From assembly GCA_937967765.1 (NCBI GenBank), contig CALCML010000066.1, forward strand, positions 1 to 35,820: DNA of 35,820 bases, read 5' to 3'. Shown here piece by piece: positions 34,862-35,820 of the stretch; within the stretch, counting starts at the first letter, position 1; the number at the start of each line of letters is the position of its first letter. The translations under genes and the position numbers were made by a program. Origin of the DNA: an uncultured Carnobacterium sp. (GTDB taxonomy: Bacteria > Bacillota > Bacilli > Lactobacillales > Aerococcaceae). The notes under the pieces are model-generated. The model saw only the letters and a program-made list of their open reading frames with translations. It did no database searches and was not told the DNA's origin.

Positions 34862-35312
34862 TCACCACCTTGCCAATATCATCGATGACTTCTTTGACAT
34901 CATTTCTCATCGCCCAAAACAGTCCGAGCCTTGCTGCTGCACGTACATCCTGGTGATGGCTCTTTTCAAATTTCCATAATCCAAGTCGCTTCAATAATTC
35001 ATTCGGAATATCCGTTTGATAACCTGCGTTTCGTTGTAAGATAGCGTCTGGAAAAAGAACTCTGAACAAAGCGACGTTTTCAAGAACTGAATTATCCTTT
35101 GATTTGTCATTGTCTCTAGCTTCAAATTTTTCAATAACGACTACATCCACATCTAAGAAGCGACCGACCTCTTCGAACCAATTCCGAATATCATGGACTC
35201 TTGCGGAAGGAACGACCCAATGGTTTACTAATCTTGCGTTATCAAGTAACACAATACCGTTCGTACTACTTGCAATCTTTGCGCTTCCAGGGTCAATTGC
35301 TAGAATTCTCAT
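34824..35312 (-). CDS. RuvC-like Holliday junction resolvase
   Basis: 162 residues with an RNase H-like fold: Asp7 in LAIDPGSAK, Glu61 in VVVIEKFEARD and the C-terminal His120/Asp122 in SHHQDVRAAARLGLFWA, the metal-binding set of RuvC-type resolvases. It would resolve recombination or replication branches before packaging. It overlaps the helicase by 38 bp. Confidence 0.87.
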   Translation of the reverse strand: MRILAIDPGSAKIASSTNGIVLLDNARLVNHWVVPSARVHDIRNWFEEVGRFLDVDVVVIEKFEARDNDKSKDNSVLENVALFRVLFPDAILQRNAGYQTDIPNELLKRLGLWKFEKSHHQDVRAAARLGLFWAMRNDVKEVIDDIGKVVNEHNVKTKKVAS

Positions 35313-35313
35313 G

Positions 35314-35787
35314 CTATCTAATTCTCAACCCTTCCGTTTGTTTTAGTTCAGCCCCTGGAACTTCAATTCCTCTCTTCAAGATTTCTTTTATTGAAGTCTT
35401 ATCTACTTTAGGTGGTTGTTGGATTAGAAATTCTTCTGGAATAGCTTTTTCGTCAGTGATGTTAACACTTGCTGGATTCTTTTGAATAGCGAAGTTAAAC
35501 ATTCCGGATTTGAATTTAGTTTTTCCAGTTAGTTTCATGTTGTCTTCTAAATATGTTTTCAACCATTTCACTTTGTTTTCTGTAGCTTGACGTTTCGTTT
35601 TTAATCGGTCCTCTTCTTCTTTATAAGCCGTTACATCAGCTTCAAGATTTCGAACAAGCTTTGCAATGTTTTCTGCTTTGTTCTCGATGGCATCTTCGAT
35701 ACTATCTAATGTATCTTTCATTACTTCAGGATCTAACTCCATATTTTGTACTTCTTGAAAAGCAATACTTAATTCATATAAATTCAT
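35314..35787 (-). CDS. Siphovirus Gp157-family protein
   Basis: 157 residues. A coiled-coil N-terminal half (VRNLEADVTAYKEEEDRLKT) is followed by KVKWLKTYLEDNMKLTGKTK and the PASVNITDEKAIPEEF segment that typify Gp157 (first noted in Streptococcus thermophilus phage Sfi21-type elements). It commonly opens the phage replication operon and is often associated with recombination genes; function unproven. The remaining 33 bp to the window edge hold only its upstream AGAAAGGA site. Confidence 0.88.
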   Translation of the reverse strand: MNLYELSIAFQEVQNMELDPEVMKDTLDSIEDAIENKAENIAKLVRNLEADVTAYKEEEDRLKTKRQATENKVKWLKTYLEDNMKLTGKTKFKSGMFNFAIQKNPASVNITDEKAIPEEFLIQQPPKVDKTSIKEILKRGIEVPGAELKQTEGLRIR

Positions 35788-35820
35788 TTATAAAACATTC
35801 CTTTCTGTGTTCCTTGTGGT

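Larger units (their letters stand above)
6831..35820 (-). mobile_element. Siphovirus-type prophage (right end outside window)
   Basis: About 29 kb of co-oriented genes in standard siphophage order: replication, accessory, packaging, head, tail, lysis. A portal of SPP1 type with a MuF head protein, a scaffold and a separate 303-residue capsid protein suggest a headful-packaging SPP1-like head; the long tape measure and lack of sheath genes indicate a non-contractile tail. Major structural and replication genes are open and free of visible frameshifts, so the element may be functional. Integrase, excisionase, repressor and Cro genes are not in the window. Confidence 0.95.

Overview
The window joins a piece of low-GC Gram-positive chromosome to most of a siphovirus-type prophage. 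The host part (1 to about 6830) carries the classic Firmicutes glycolytic operon cggR-gapA-pgk-tpiA-gpmI-eno, read on the minus strand, with strong AGGAGG ribosome binding sites. The combination of a SorC-type CggR, a cofactor-independent phosphoglycerate mutase inside the operon and the style of the phage genes suggests a member of the Lactobacillales, perhaps a Carnobacteriaceae/Aerococcaceae-like genus such as Granulicatella. That placement is an inference, not something the sequence proves.

Upstream of cggR lie its likely promoter and operator. Next comes a small toxin-antitoxin-like locus (an XRE regulator and an overlapping partner ORF, behind twin palindromic operators), then a plus-strand tRNA-Arg (anticodon CCG). 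The prophage begins at the 3' end of this tRNA, which is the likely attachment site.

The prophage fills 6831 to the right edge and every gene in it is on the minus strand. In order of transcription (right to left) it holds: a replication/recombination module (Gp157-like protein, RuvC-like resolvase, SF2 helicase, Sak4-like ATPase, DUF669 SSB-like protein, Prim-Pol primase, VapE/D5-like ATPase); a roughly 310-bp non-coding region packed with GGTTACACGT repeats that looks like a replication origin; a run of small accessory genes with a NrdH-type glutaredoxin and a sigma-region-4-like late regulator; two tandem intrinsic terminators; then packaging, head and tail genes (terS, terL, SPP1-type portal, MuF head protein fused to a zincin-like domain, a tiny downstream ORF, a terminator, scaffold, major capsid protein, connectors, tail tube, tail chaperones with a -1 frameshift, tape measure, Dit, Tal-like protein, DUF859 tip protein); and finally two holins and an amidase/CW_7 endolysin next to the tRNA. 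Integrase, repressor and early control genes are not in the window and should lie beyond the right edge with the other attachment site.

The points most worth following up are the MuF-metallopeptidase fusion with its tightly coupled small downstream gene (candidate phage-borne polymorphic toxin and immunity pair), the repeat-rich putative origin, the UUUUUUA frameshift site in the tail chaperone gene, and the double terminator placed so close to terS that there is no room for a late promoter after it.
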